Position numbers and translations under genes: made by a program
In this document: piece by piece, positions 35,013-44,889 of the stretch
Layout of the letters: every line of letters begins with the position of its first letter
Numbering within the stretch: the stretch's first letter is position 1
Source of the DNA: Deltaproteobacteria bacterium
GTDB taxonomy: Bacteria; Desulfobacterota; JAFDED01
Length of the DNA: 64,000 nucleotides
Assembly (NCBI GenBank): GCA_019310535.1
Contig: JAFDED010000006.1
Coordinates: forward strand, 1 to 64,000
Direction: 5' to 3'
The notes under the pieces: generated by a model
Told to the model about the DNA's origin: nothing
The model's input: only the letters and a program-made list of their open reading frames with translations
Databases searched by the model: none

Positions 35013-36743
35013 TTAGAAATTAAATACCTGGTCAAGCTGCTCGTCCGTGACGGTGAACACCACATTAAGCGGGGAAAGAGGCTTCATTTTGAAGAACTCG
35101 GGCAGCCGGTCGTGCTTTGGAGTGAACCCCGCCGCCTGGTTGAAAGACCGCTCCGTGCGGAGCACATTTTTCCCCAGTTCTACCACGTCATCAGCGCCCA
35201 GATTCAGGCCGTAAAGGCCGTTGAGCATCTCGTATATGGCATCGAAGGCTTCCGGCTTGTCAAGTACCGCAAAGGCCGTGAACAGGCATAGTCCTGTGCA
35301 ATCAAGTGCCGCTGTGGCGATCTGGAGGTTGCGGGAGAGTTCAACCTGTCCCTCGACCTTCATGGGGTCCACCTTGGTGCCAATTCCCAGAATATTGCCC
35401 GCTATTGCGTATCCGGCGGTGTGGTCCGCGCCCATGGTTGAGGTGGCATAGGTTACCCCGATCCCCAGGATGGGCCGGGGATCATACGCAGGAAGCCCCT
35501 GTCCCTTGACCACGGCCACGTCCTCCACGCCCAGGCACTTTCCGGTCACTGCCGCGCCGGCACCCAGAATCCGGCCAAGAGAAGTTCCCTTGCCCATCTC
35601 GTGCACCAGCTCAATGGCTCCCTGGGCATCACCGAAGGCCTTGATCCCCGCGTCCATGGCCACCCCTATGGTAACGCCCACTTCGATTGTGTCCAGACCG
35701 TAATCGTCGCAGAGCCTGTCGATCATGGCGATGGCGTCCAGGTCGCTAATGCCGCAGTTGGCACCATTGGCCCAGATGGTCTCGTATTCGGGGCCTTTGC
35801 TCAGGAACCCACCTTCCTTGTCATTGTAAATGCGCGAGCATCGGATCACACAGCCCGTATGGCACGGATGAGCTATCTTGCCGCCACGCTCAAGGATGAC
35901 GTCGTGCTGAGTTTCTCCGCTGATCTTGCCGGTTTCCGCGAATTGTCCCTTGCTGAAGCTGTTGGTGGGGTAGGCTGCGGCCTCATTGATGATGTTTGCC
36001 AGGACGTTGGTTCCGTATGTGGGCAGCCCCTGACCGGTCACCGGGTGCTCTTGAAGGGCTTTGGTGAGTTTTTTGCAGGCTGCCGTGAAGGCATCTTTAT
36101 TAATGGGCTCTATCCGCGGGGCGTCGGTTGGGTCAACGACGATAGCCTTCAGCCCTTTAGATCCCATCACAGCGCCCATGCCGCCCCTGCCGGCGTGTCG
36201 GGTGGGCCTGCCCTCGATGTCCGTAACCGCCACGCTGGCCGACTGCATCTGCATCTCCCCGCATGGACCGATGCTTATACAGACCGCCTTGTCCCCGTGC
36301 TCATCTCTGAGCTTTGCTGCGACATCGTAATTTCCGGAACCTTTTAGCTCAGGACACTCGGAGAGGACACCGCCGTCTTTGTTGACCAGAAGCTTGTAAA
36401 GCTTTCCTGAAGGGGCTTTCCCTTCCACCACGATGGCCTTCAGGCCGCATCTGGCCATGGAAAGCGCTCCCTGGCCTCCGGCATTGGACTCTTTGATGGT
36501 GCCGGTCAGCGGGCTTTTCCCCCCAACGCTGATGCGGCCGGAAATGGGCGCTGATGTCCCGCTCAGGAGACCCGGCGCAAAGACGAGCTTGTTGTTGGGT
36601 CCGATGGGGTTGCACAGCGGCGGCACTTCTTTGCTCACGATGGTGGAGGTCAGGCCGCGGCCTCCCAGCCCCTGGTATTCCGGAGCCGCTTCTTCCAGTG
36701 CAACTTGTTGTGTGGTCATATTGATCCGCATTATCCGTGCCAT
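35013..36743 (-). CDS. tungsten/molybdopterin aldehyde:ferredoxin oxidoreductase family protein
   Basis: Oxidises an aldehyde to its acid with ferredoxin as acceptor, using a bis-pterin tungsten or molybdenum centre. The 576-residue protein has the AOR N-terminal domain (GLGGRGLTSTIV, GLLSGTSAPISGRISVGGKSPLTG), the RHAGRGGMGAVMGSKGLKAI pterin block near 185-205, and the 4Fe-4S ligands CHTGCVIRC near 293-301 with a distal Cys in DCTGLC near 484. AAGGAGG precedes the ATG. It stands alone, and no electron-transfer partner is next to it. Confidence 0.92.
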   Translation of the reverse strand: MARIMRINMTTQQVALEEAAPEYQGLGGRGLTSTIVSKEVPPLCNPIGPNNKLVFAPGLLSGTSAPISGRISVGGKSPLTGTIKESNAGGQGALSMARCGLKAIVVEGKAPSGKLYKLLVNKDGGVLSECPELKGSGNYDVAAKLRDEHGDKAVCISIGPCGEMQMQSASVAVTDIEGRPTRHAGRGGMGAVMGSKGLKAIVVDPTDAPRIEPINKDAFTAACKKLTKALQEHPVTGQGLPTYGTNVLANIINEAAAYPTNSFSKGQFAETGKISGETQHDVILERGGKIAHPCHTGCVIRCSRIYNDKEGGFLSKGPEYETIWANGANCGISDLDAIAMIDRLCDDYGLDTIEVGVTIGVAMDAGIKAFGDAQGAIELVHEMGKGTSLGRILGAGAAVTGKCLGVEDVAVVKGQGLPAYDPRPILGIGVTYATSTMGADHTAGYAIAGNILGIGTKVDPMKVEGQVELSRNLQIATAALDCTGLCLFTAFAVLDKPEAFDAIYEMLNGLYGLNLGADDVVELGKNVLRTERSFNQAAGFTPKHDRLPEFFKMKPLSPLNVVFTVTDEQLDQVFNF

Positions 36744-37809
36744 GATTTCCTCCTTGTTCGGACAATGGGAGGGGGTACCTCCCGGATGGCATCCAAAGCG
36801 TGGGCTTCTGCCAGACCTGATATAAAAAAGGAAAAGAAATCAGCATGCACCTTCCTTATCCTTCCTTTGTGCACCCGGCAGGCCAGGCACATTATTGTCT
36901 AATCCTGCCGTCCATCAATCGATTAATTGGAAAGTATTTTCATTATGATTAAGTCAAATAGAGGATGTCAAGAAAAAATAAATCTCCGTTCTTCGATCGA
37001 GTTATTATCCAAGGAACGCTTCCCGTATTCTGTTATGCCGAGGGGCATGACATCTTTTTTGAGTGCGAATAAAGGTACTAGTGATTTTTTAATAAGAGGT
37101 GATAAAGATGAAAATCAAATAATTGGAGGCCATACCTGTCTGTTATGAACCAACTGAAGCATACCACAAACTTTTCGGGTCGCATAAGGCTCCTGGCAGC
37201 ATGGTTCATGCCCGCGAGGGGTGGTTCGCCGGGATTACTCACAAAGAGAGAACCTTCGCTCCGTTAAGGCTGAAATATTTTACTTGACAAATGAGGATAA
37301 AAATGAAATAAAAATCGATAGTCCATTGTTTACAACAGAGTACAGGAACGTAATTGATGTGATCATGGCCCTCAAAATTTTCTTTCTGTCTTTGGGGGCC
37401 GTTTGTATTTTTTTCCTGAAGGCTCGCGGGATTTTGAGAGTCCGCTTCTTTTTTCTCTCCAGTTCACGCTTGGGAATGCGGCGCACGAGAGCGGAGATAA
37501 TTCGAGCTCTCTCGCCGCCAAAGTCGCACCCGTCGGTACTGAGCCAAGAGATTGCTTCTTTCGCACGATCCTGTGATGGGAGCGGATATCATCCATAATG
37601 ATATGGTTATGCAAGGAGGGCGAAAGCGAGGTCGCCTTATCGCACCCTTCAGGGTTGTTCGGGCACGCCAGTGCGGGGTTTCCCGCTTTGTGTCCGCACC
37701 CGCGAAGCATGTAAATGCACCCTTGCTTTCCGGCAGGGGCTCCGCGGTTCGTTAGCGAATGCATTTTCATGTGTTATTCCAAGCGACCAGGAAAGAGAGA
37801 GTAGGAGTA
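36744..37809. other. 1066-bp region without a supportable gene
   Basis: Divergent promoter region of the AOR gene (leftward) and the RRM gene (rightward). 36900-37330 is AT-rich; open frames at 36927-37148 (TTG start) and 37221-37598 (GTG start) have poor starts and no family. 37600-37760 is GC-rich and resembles decayed repeat sequence, with minus-strand GGACACAAAGCGGGAAACCC. Confidence 0.4.
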
Positions 37810-38061
37810 ATGGGAAAGAATTTGTACGTGGGCAACCTTCCTTTTTCCACGGAAGAAGATGATCTCAAGGGGCTTTTTGCAGAAATCGGCACGGTCGATT
37901 CTGTCAAGATCGTCAGAGAGCGCTTTTCAGGAAAATCCAGGGGTTTCGGGTTCGTAGAGATGGCGACCGATGAACTGGCAGAAGAGGCCATCAAGAAGCT
38001 GAACGGTTACTCTTTTGACGGCCGATCGCTTCGCGTGGATAAAGCAAAAGATAAAAAATAA
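37810..38061 (+). CDS. RRM-type RNA-binding protein
   Basis: An 83-residue single RRM protein, like the cold-induced Rbp proteins of cyanobacteria and many Desulfobacterota. RNP2 is LYVGNLPF at residues 5-12, and RNP1 is KSRGFGFVEM near 42-51. The tail RSLRVDKAKDKK is basic. It should bind single-stranded RNA. The ATG at 37810 is preceded by GAGAGAGTAGGAGTA. It stands alone. Confidence 0.92.
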   Translation: MGKNLYVGNLPFSTEEDDLKGLFAEIGTVDSVKIVRERFSGKSRGFGFVEMATDELAEEAIKKLNGYSFDGRSLRVDKAKDKK

Positions 38062-38300
38062 ACCACCGGATTCAGGAAACCGCAACGCACATGGAGCTTG
38101 CCGGCCCGGATTGATACAGTGCTTCGGATCCGCCAAGCCTTGTGCTTCTGCTTCATTAAATGCCCCCGACTTGCTGTTTCCTTCCCTAGATCCATTCACA
38201 CAAACATTTGAGCGGGGCAACAGCCCTGGACTATTTATAATCCTCCCTTTGGAGGAAAGATTTGCATTACCGATGAAGGCTGGAGGTTGAAAAAATCTGC

Positions 38301-39338
38301 ATGACCGGATCGATGCGACACGTTGATATAATTGCAACTCTGGGTCCTTCCACGGAATCCGACGGGCTGATCAAAGAAATAGCCCTGGCAGGCGTTGATG
38401 GATGCCGCATCAACCTCTCGCACGCGGACGCCGATCAGGCCCGCGAGCTTGTGGCTGCAGTGCGGCGGGTGGGCCGGCAGTTGGGCAAAAAAATATTTGT
38501 TCTGCTGGACCTGAAGGGGAGGAAAATGCGGCTGGGCCGGTTTCAGGGCCCGGTGGAGCTGTGCGCTGGACAGCACTTTGTCCTGACGGCTGATGAGGTG
38601 CAGGGGGGGGTGGATCGGGCCTCTGTGTCCGACCCTGATTTATGCACGAGCATTTCCTCTGGGGACACGATCTTCCTGAGCGACCGCCGGGTGGAACTGC
38701 TGGTGGAGAAGGTTCGCGGAGCCGATATTTGCTGCCGCGTCCGGGTAGGCGGCACTGTCGATACGGGAAAAGGAATAAATATACCATCTCTCCTGGGCCG
38801 TCCGGTTCCCCTTACCATGAAGGATCGCAAAGATCTTGATTTAGGAATAGAGCTGGGGGTGGACCAGATCTATCTCTCATTCGTGCGCGGTCCGCATGAT
38901 GTTCGCAACGCCGGGGAATACCTTGCTCAGCGCGGCGCTCATATCCCCCTGTGGCCCAAGATCGAAAATGCCCAGGCCGTAGATGCTGTTGAAGCCATAA
39001 TGAAGGTTTCCGACGGCATTTGCGTGGCCCGCGGCGACCTGGGGACCGAGCTGCCCCCGGAGGAGCTACCTCTGGCCCAGAAGCGCATCCTGGGCCTTTG
39101 CCGCAGGCTTCGCATTCCGTGCTCCATGGGCGGCCAGGTCATGGATTCCATGACACGCAACCCCGTCCCCCTTCGCGCCGAGATCTGCGACGTGGCCAAC
39201 GCCGTCCTTGACGGAGCGGATGCCATCATCTTATCCGACGAGACATCCGTGGGACGCCACCCTGCCCTGACGGTGAAGTATGTACGCCGCATCGCAGATC
39301 GGGCAGCCCATTACGGGTATTCAGAGTCGTCCGCGTAG
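38301..39338 (+). CDS. pyruvate-kinase-like protein lacking the C-terminal domain
   Basis: A 345-residue protein with pyruvate kinase A and B domains only; normal enzymes are about 470. It keeps INLSHAD, DLKGRKMR, the catalytic Lys in PKIEN, and ARGDLGTELP. Differences from canonical pyruvate kinase are GGQVMDSM near 277-284 where ATQMLESM is usual (the conserved Thr is Gly278) and SDET in place of SGET near 320. The regulatory C domain that binds allosteric effectors is absent. It may be a divergent or non-allosteric enzyme, or have another substrate. GGAGG lies 14 bases before the ATG, a poor spacing. The 3' end is four bases from the convergent rnhC gene. Confidence 0.8.
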   Translation: MTGSMRHVDIIATLGPSTESDGLIKEIALAGVDGCRINLSHADADQARELVAAVRRVGRQLGKKIFVLLDLKGRKMRLGRFQGPVELCAGQHFVLTADEVQGGVDRASVSDPDLCTSISSGDTIFLSDRRVELLVEKVRGADICCRVRVGGTVDTGKGINIPSLLGRPVPLTMKDRKDLDLGIELGVDQIYLSFVRGPHDVRNAGEYLAQRGAHIPLWPKIENAQAVDAVEAIMKVSDGICVARGDLGTELPPEELPLAQKRILGLCRRLRIPCSMGGQVMDSMTRNPVPLRAEICDVANAVLDGADAIILSDETSVGRHPALTVKYVRRIADRAAHYGYSESSA

Positions 39339-39342
39339 GAAT

Positions 39343-40263
39343 TTATTTCAGTCTCTTCGTGATGGAGAAGTGGAGCTTGGCCACCCGGGCCAGCCGTTCC
39401 ATGCCACCCTGGAGGCAAATGGCCCGTGCAGCAGTCATTACCTCGTCCCCGGCTCCGCGTGGAATCTCGCGGCCAGCCTCTTTTTCCAGATTTTTAAGCC
39501 CCATCAAGAATCGGTGTCGCGCCACCACACTGGCGGCGGCCACTGCGGGATTGCGCTCGGCCCGGGGCACCTGCCATAAATCAACGCGCTTCATTGACCT
39601 CAGGGCCTCCCTGATGTATTTTTCGTCACCGAACCGGTCCGCCAGCGCCGCCTCAAAAGGCCGGCGTTTCATGAGATTTTCCACCACCCGGGCATGGGCC
39701 CAGCCCAGAAGGTGATTCAAATTTTTCCCCTCCTTGCGGAACTGTTCAATTACACGGTTGTATCGATGAGGGGGAATTTCCACCACCTCAACCCGGTCAC
39801 CGAACCGCCGTTGTATATCCCGGCCAAGCGCGGTAACCCTGGCGTTATTCATGGATTTGGAATCCCTGATCCCCATCTCCGTCAACACCGGTGCGATTGC
39901 ACGATCCGCAACAAACCCCGCCACCACCAGCGGCCCGAAGTAGTCCCCCTTTCCCGCCTCATCAGTACCGACCCACGAGGCAAAAGGCATCTCCAGGAGA
40001 TCTTCTGTTGTTGACTCTTTGGTCTTTACGGCCCCCAGCATACGCTCCAACTCCACCCGGGCGGCTGAATCGCATTTTCCCCCGCACACCACGGTGATCC
40101 CTCGCTTTTTTGAATGGTAAATATTGACGGGAAATGAGGTGCCCTCGCGACTCACCAGCCATTGGATTCCATATTGGATTTCCCTTGTTTTCTCCAGAAC
40201 AAAGCCGGCTTCTTCGATGATCTTTCGCGCCTCCTCCAGCCATTCCCCCAGTTGTTGTTTCAT
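39343..40263 (-). CDS. rnhC: ribonuclease HIII
   Basis: Removes RNA from RNA-DNA hybrids. The 306-residue protein has an N-terminal TBP-like substrate-binding domain (residues 1-90) and a catalytic domain that starts with GTDEAGKGDYFGP (D101, E102), followed by GIRDSKSMNNAR and a C-terminal RNPAVAAASVVAR block. The N-terminal domain separates HIII from HII. GAGG lies seven bases before the ATG at 40263. Confidence 0.88.
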   Translation of the reverse strand: MKQQLGEWLEEARKIIEEAGFVLEKTREIQYGIQWLVSREGTSFPVNIYHSKKRGITVVCGGKCDSAARVELERMLGAVKTKESTTEDLLEMPFASWVGTDEAGKGDYFGPLVVAGFVADRAIAPVLTEMGIRDSKSMNNARVTALGRDIQRRFGDRVEVVEIPPHRYNRVIEQFRKEGKNLNHLLGWAHARVVENLMKRRPFEAALADRFGDEKYIREALRSMKRVDLWQVPRAERNPAVAAASVVARHRFLMGLKNLEKEAGREIPRGAGDEVMTAARAICLQGGMERLARVAKLHFSITKRLK

Positions 40264-40426
40264 ACTGTCGCCTCTAGCGGGTTTTCTTACGTATGCAGGA
40301 GTGCGTCCCCTGGGGCACAATCCTTTTCCCATCAACCCGGGTTTCAGGATTGCGAATTGACGGAAGCTCCATCCGCCACAGGATGAACGCCGTTGATTTT
40401 GCGCTGAATTTCTGGTCGCATTACAC

Positions 40427-40479
40427 CTTGACATCCGGACATCTTGACTTGCCAGCGACGTACGCCTTGACATCCGGAA
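40427..40479 (+). repeat. 14-bp direct repeat upstream of the tRNA genes
   Basis: CCTTGACATCCGGA occurs at 40427-40440 and again at 40466-40479, 39 bases apart. The second copy contains the -35 box of the tRNA promoter candidate. Confidence 0.75.
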
Positions 40480-40496
40480 GAAGCAATGTTACATAC
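40468..40496 (+). promoter_or_regulatory. promoter candidate for the two tRNA-Ser genes
   Basis: TTGACA at 40468-40473, 17 bases, then TACATA at 40491-40496, about ten bases before the first tRNA base. The -35 is perfect and the -10 is weak. Confidence 0.45.
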
Positions 40497-40506
40497 AGAT
40501 AGACTT

Positions 40507-40592
40507 GGAGGGATGGCCGAGTGGTTTAAGGCGACGGTCTTGAAAATCGTTGACCGCAAGGTCCGTGGGTTCGAATCCTACTCCCTCCGCCA
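40507..40592 (+). tRNA. tRNA-Ser (anticodon TGA)
   Basis: An 86-base cloverleaf including an encoded CCA. Acceptor GGAGGGA (40507-40513) pairs with TCCCTCC (40582-40588); discriminator is G. Anticodon stem ACGGT/ATCGT holds the loop CTTGAAA, anticodon TGA at 40541-40543. The T arm has GGTTCGAATCC. The long variable arm (TTGACCGCAAGGTCC region) is as expected for serine. Confidence 0.97.
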
Positions 40593-40607
40593 ATTAGTCC
40601 TGCCGTC

Positions 40608-40700
40608 GGAGAGTTGGCCGAGCTGGCTGAAGGCGCACGCCTGCTAAGCGTGTGTATGCCGAGAGGTGTACCGAGGGTTCGAATCCCTCACTCTCCGCCA
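40608..40700 (+). tRNA. tRNA-Ser (anticodon GCT)
   Basis: A 93-base cloverleaf with encoded CCA, 15 bases after the first. Acceptor GGAGAGT (40608-40614) pairs with ACTCTCC (40690-40696). Anticodon stem CACGC/GCGTG holds CTGCTAA, anticodon GCT at 40643-40645. It has a long variable arm and a GGTTCGAATCC T loop. The two genes are probably co-transcribed and together read UCN and AGY serine codons. Confidence 0.97.
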
Positions 40701-40785
40701 TTTCCCTTTTCTTGCACGCATGCAACGGCATCAAATCACCTCATTCAGGAGTATCGACCGGCTTCCGTGTGGTGAACGTGTAATA

Positions 40786-40812
40786 AAAAAGGCGGAACCA
40801 TACGCCCCGCCT
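40786..40812 (-). terminator. Rho-independent terminator
   Basis: On the minus strand AGGCGG pairs with CCGCCT around an 11-base loop, followed by TTTTTTA. It ends the leftward transcript of the gene at 40918-41736 before it reaches the tRNA genes. Confidence 0.75.
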
Positions 40813-40917
40813 GTGTTGAATATGCTTTTTCCGCACCGATCCTGAAAAAGATTGCCTTACGGTAAACGGCATACATTAAACCGGTTCAATCCCGCCAGGA
40901 ACGGCATTTTGCTGCCA

Positions 40918-41736
40918 TCATTCCGCTTCAAGGGGACGGACCACAACGTTGAGGTTGACCTCCTTTACTTCTGGCAGTTCCCTGAGCACCCTGTCGATGA
41001 TTTCCTTCTCCTCAATATCATTCACCAGACCAGAGACATCCACGACGCCCTTCTGGGGGGATCTAACGGATAAAGAAAAGGAGCTCAAGCCCGTCTCCAG
41101 TAACCTGGCTTCGGCGCGGCTGGCGAGTGCCATGCGCGCCATGGTGTCCATGGCCGTTGCACTGCAGGCTTTGATCTCGTCGGAGCGGGCAACATCCAGT
41201 ATCATCTGCACTGCGGTATCGATACCCACCTTTTCGGTATTGACCACCATGTCATACAGTTGGGGATCTTCCCAGTCAATGTGAAAAGCGTAACGCAGAA
41301 ATCCACCGCGCTGGCGGTCGCTGTTACGAACTATGTGTTCAGCAGTTGAACGGTCCATGTTATTGAGCTTCATGATCCGTTCAACCCGCTTTTTGAAGGG
41401 GGCGTGAATATGCACGTGGAGGGCGCAGTCGAACTCCTTCAGCATGACCTGGCCGCCGTGGCCCACTATCACCGCACCTCCCCGGCGCGCTATCTCATAA
41501 ACAACAGACTGGAGGAGATCCAGCATGACCATGGGCCGCTGGCCCCAGAGGCGCTCGAAGAATCCGGGCTGCCTTTCGTCCAGGCCTGCCAACTCTTCAG
41601 TCTTCAGACCCATCTCCCTGGCCGCTTGCACCATACGTCCATCGTTGTAAAGTTCCTCTCCAAGCTCCTTTGCCACGCGCTCGGAAATAACTTCCGCGCC
41701 GGCGCCCATCATACGGGAGACGGTTATCAGGATCAT
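40918..41736 (-). CDS. cytidylate kinase-like protein with C-terminal BON-like domain (paralogue 2)
   Basis: A 272-residue paralogue of the gene at 32510-33328, with the same length and domain order. Residues 1-195 have MILITVSRMMGAGAEV, AVIVGHGGQVML, VHIHAPFKKRVERI and VRNSDRQRGGFLRY at the equivalent positions. Residues 200-268 form the BON-like part (VDVSGLVNDIEEKEIIDRVL). The phosphate loop again has no Lys. AAGGAGG precedes the ATG. It lies downstream of groEL but is separated from it by a terminator. Confidence 0.8.
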   Translation of the reverse strand: MILITVSRMMGAGAEVISERVAKELGEELYNDGRMVQAAREMGLKTEELAGLDERQPGFFERLWGQRPMVMLDLLQSVVYEIARRGGAVIVGHGGQVMLKEFDCALHVHIHAPFKKRVERIMKLNNMDRSTAEHIVRNSDRQRGGFLRYAFHIDWEDPQLYDMVVNTEKVGIDTAVQMILDVARSDEIKACSATAMDTMARMALASRAEARLLETGLSSFSLSVRSPQKGVVDVSGLVNDIEEKEIIDRVLRELPEVKEVNLNVVVRPLEAE

Positions 41737-41830
41737 GATATCCTCCTTATTGTTGTACGTATAAAGACATCAATATACTATCAATTTTATCATATACGAA
41801 TCCGCAGGGTTTGTTGTCAAGTAAAAAGAT

Positions 41831-41866
41831 AAAAAAAGAGGAAGGGTTCAAGCCCCTCCCTCTTTT
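41831..41866 (-). terminator. Rho-independent terminator of groESL
   Basis: On the minus strand AGAGGGAGGGG pairs with CCCTTCCTCT around CTTGAA, followed by seven T residues. It lies 20 bases after the groEL stop codon. Confidence 0.85.
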
Positions 41867-41885
41867 ATCACGGATACGGTTTGTT

Positions 41886-43529
<1,644 letters not shown>

Positions 43530-43635
43530 TCAACAAGTGTTATTAATCTGCAGTCCTTCACTTCAGAGTTGAGTAGGATTAGTGTGCTGAAGTGAATTCT
43601 CCGGCGATTTTCTCAGATAGCGTCAGAGGAAAGTA

Positions 43636-43926
43636 TCAGCGTTCCAGGATACCTAAGACGTCATCTTCTCGCATGATGAGGTAATCCTCGCCGTCCAGTT
43701 TTATCTCGGTGCCGGAGTATTTTCCAAATAGGATCCTATCTCCCTGCTTGACGTCCATAGGGCGAACTTTCCCCTCCTCGTCCACTTTACCCGCACCGAT
43801 GGAGATAATCTCTCCTTCAATGGGTTTTTCCTTGGCAGAGTCGGGAATGACGATTCCGCCCTGGGTCCTCTCCTCTTCCTCCACACGTTTGACTAAAATT
43901 CGATCGTGCAGTGGCCGAAATTTCAT
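43636..43926 (-). CDS. groS: 10-kDa co-chaperonin GroES
   Basis: The 96-residue lid of the GroEL chamber. It matches the family throughout: [22 protein letters not shown] is the first strand, the mobile loop lies in [15 protein letters not shown], and [31 protein letters not shown] closes the chain. AAGGAGG precedes the ATG. Promoter candidate at 44078-44106. Confidence 0.97.
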   Translation of the reverse strand: MKFRPLHDRILVKRVEEEERTQGGIVIPDSAKEKPIEGEIISIGAGKVDEEGKVRPMDVKQGDRILFGKYSGTEIKLDGEDYLIMREDDVLGILER

Positions 43927-44077
43927 GGTAACCTCCTTACCTGTATAATATTATTTGTGCGATCGATTTACGAAACGCACTAACTCCCCACCCACGCGGG
44001 GGTAAAGAGTTTTTAAATTTACTGTCGAGTTATTTTTTTGAACTTACATGAATGGATAATCGTATAGGCTTGATTTT

Positions 44078-44106
44078 TTAATAAGCACCTAACAGGTGGT
44101 TGTCAA
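44078..44106 (-). promoter_or_regulatory. sigma-70 promoter for groESL with internal dyad
   Basis: Read on the minus strand: TTGACA (44106-44101), 17 bases, TATTAA (44083-44078). The spacer contains CACCT-GTT-AGGTG, a perfect 5-bp inverted repeat that could be an operator. It gives a leader of about 145 bases before groES. There is no CIRCE element (TTAGCACTC/GAGTGCTAA) in the region. Confidence 0.7.
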
Positions 44107-44175
44107 GTGCCGAATGATACATTTTTTTGTGATCAGTGCGAAACCGTATCTTCCCGAATGAATTTTTTTATCCCA

Positions 44176-44204
44176 TTGACATCGCCCCAACGGATGATTA
44201 TAAA
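44176..44204 (+). promoter_or_regulatory. sigma-70 promoter for hsp20
   Basis: TTGACA (44176-44181), 17 bases, TATAAA (44199-44204): 11 of 12 consensus bases at optimal spacing. It is about 40 bases from the expected ribosome site and diverges from the groESL promoter 70 bases away. Confidence 0.75.
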
Positions 44205-44253
44205 AAGAACCAGAATGAAACATTCACACATGAGATTGTGGAGGTGATTTCGG

Positions 44254-44724
44254 ATGTTCGATTTAATTCCCTGGAGAAGAAGGAGTGAAGTAGATCCCTT
44301 AAGAAGGGAGTTACAGGAACTTCATAGGGAAATGGACCGGATGTTCGGCCGGTTTTTCGGCGATTGGTTCTCCTCGGAGCCAGCGCTGGGCAAGTGGTCT
44401 CCGATGGTGGACCTCTCCGAAACAACGGATAACCTTGTTGTCCGCGTCGAGGTGCCGGGCATGTCTCCGAAGGACATCCAGATTTCCCTGGTAGGCAATA
44501 CGTTGAGCATCAAGGGTGAAAAGAAGCAGGAGAAAAAAGAGAAGGAGGAGAATTTCTATCGCGTGGAGCGGAGTTACGGAAGCTTTTCGCGATCAATCTC
44601 GCTTCCCTGCGACATAGAACAGGACAAAGTTGATGCTGCGTACAAAGACGGCATATTGACCATCACCATGCCCAAATCCGAGACCGCTAAGGCCAAAGAA
44701 ATAAAGATCGATGTAAAATCATAA
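44254..44724 (+). CDS. Hsp20/alpha-crystallin small heat-shock protein
   Basis: A 156-residue ATP-independent holdase. The alpha-crystallin domain runs from about residue 50 (KWSPMVDLSETTDNLVVRVEVPGMSPKDIQI) to 145, ending with the AYKDGILTITMPK block that carries the conserved G-x-L. The N-terminal region includes ELHREMDRMFGRFFGDW. GGAGG lies nine bases before the ATG. It is transcribed divergently from groESL. Confidence 0.95.
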   Translation: MFDLIPWRRRSEVDPLRRELQELHREMDRMFGRFFGDWFSSEPALGKWSPMVDLSETTDNLVVRVEVPGMSPKDIQISLVGNTLSIKGEKKQEKKEKEENFYRVERSYGSFSRSISLPCDIEQDKVDAAYKDGILTITMPKSETAKAKEIKIDVKS

Positions 44725-44745
44725 TCATAACCAGGTACATGGATG

Positions 44746-44799
44746 AGCCGGGGGATATGGAGGGAGCCGAAATGCTCCCCGATATCTCCCGGTTTTTTG
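44746..44799 (+). terminator. Rho-independent terminator of hsp20
   Basis: GCCGGGGGATAT at 44747 pairs with GATATCTCCCGG through a bulged stem, with an inner GGAG/CTCC hairpin, and is followed by TTTTTTG. It begins about 20 bases after the hsp20 stop codon. Confidence 0.75.
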
Positions 44800-44889
44800 T
44801 TTGAGGCACTCATATCCAATAATAATGAGAACGACGGTCAGGGGGCATTAAGAGGTGGTCGGGCAGTGGGGATACCCGAGTCGGGCCTT

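Noticed and set aside
37221-37598. 125-codon open frame with GTG start
   Set aside because: Mixed low-complexity product, no ribosome site, no family.
43927-44253. CIRCE element before groES
   Set aside because: Neither TTAGCACTC nor its partner occurs; only a short CACCT/AGGTG dyad is present.
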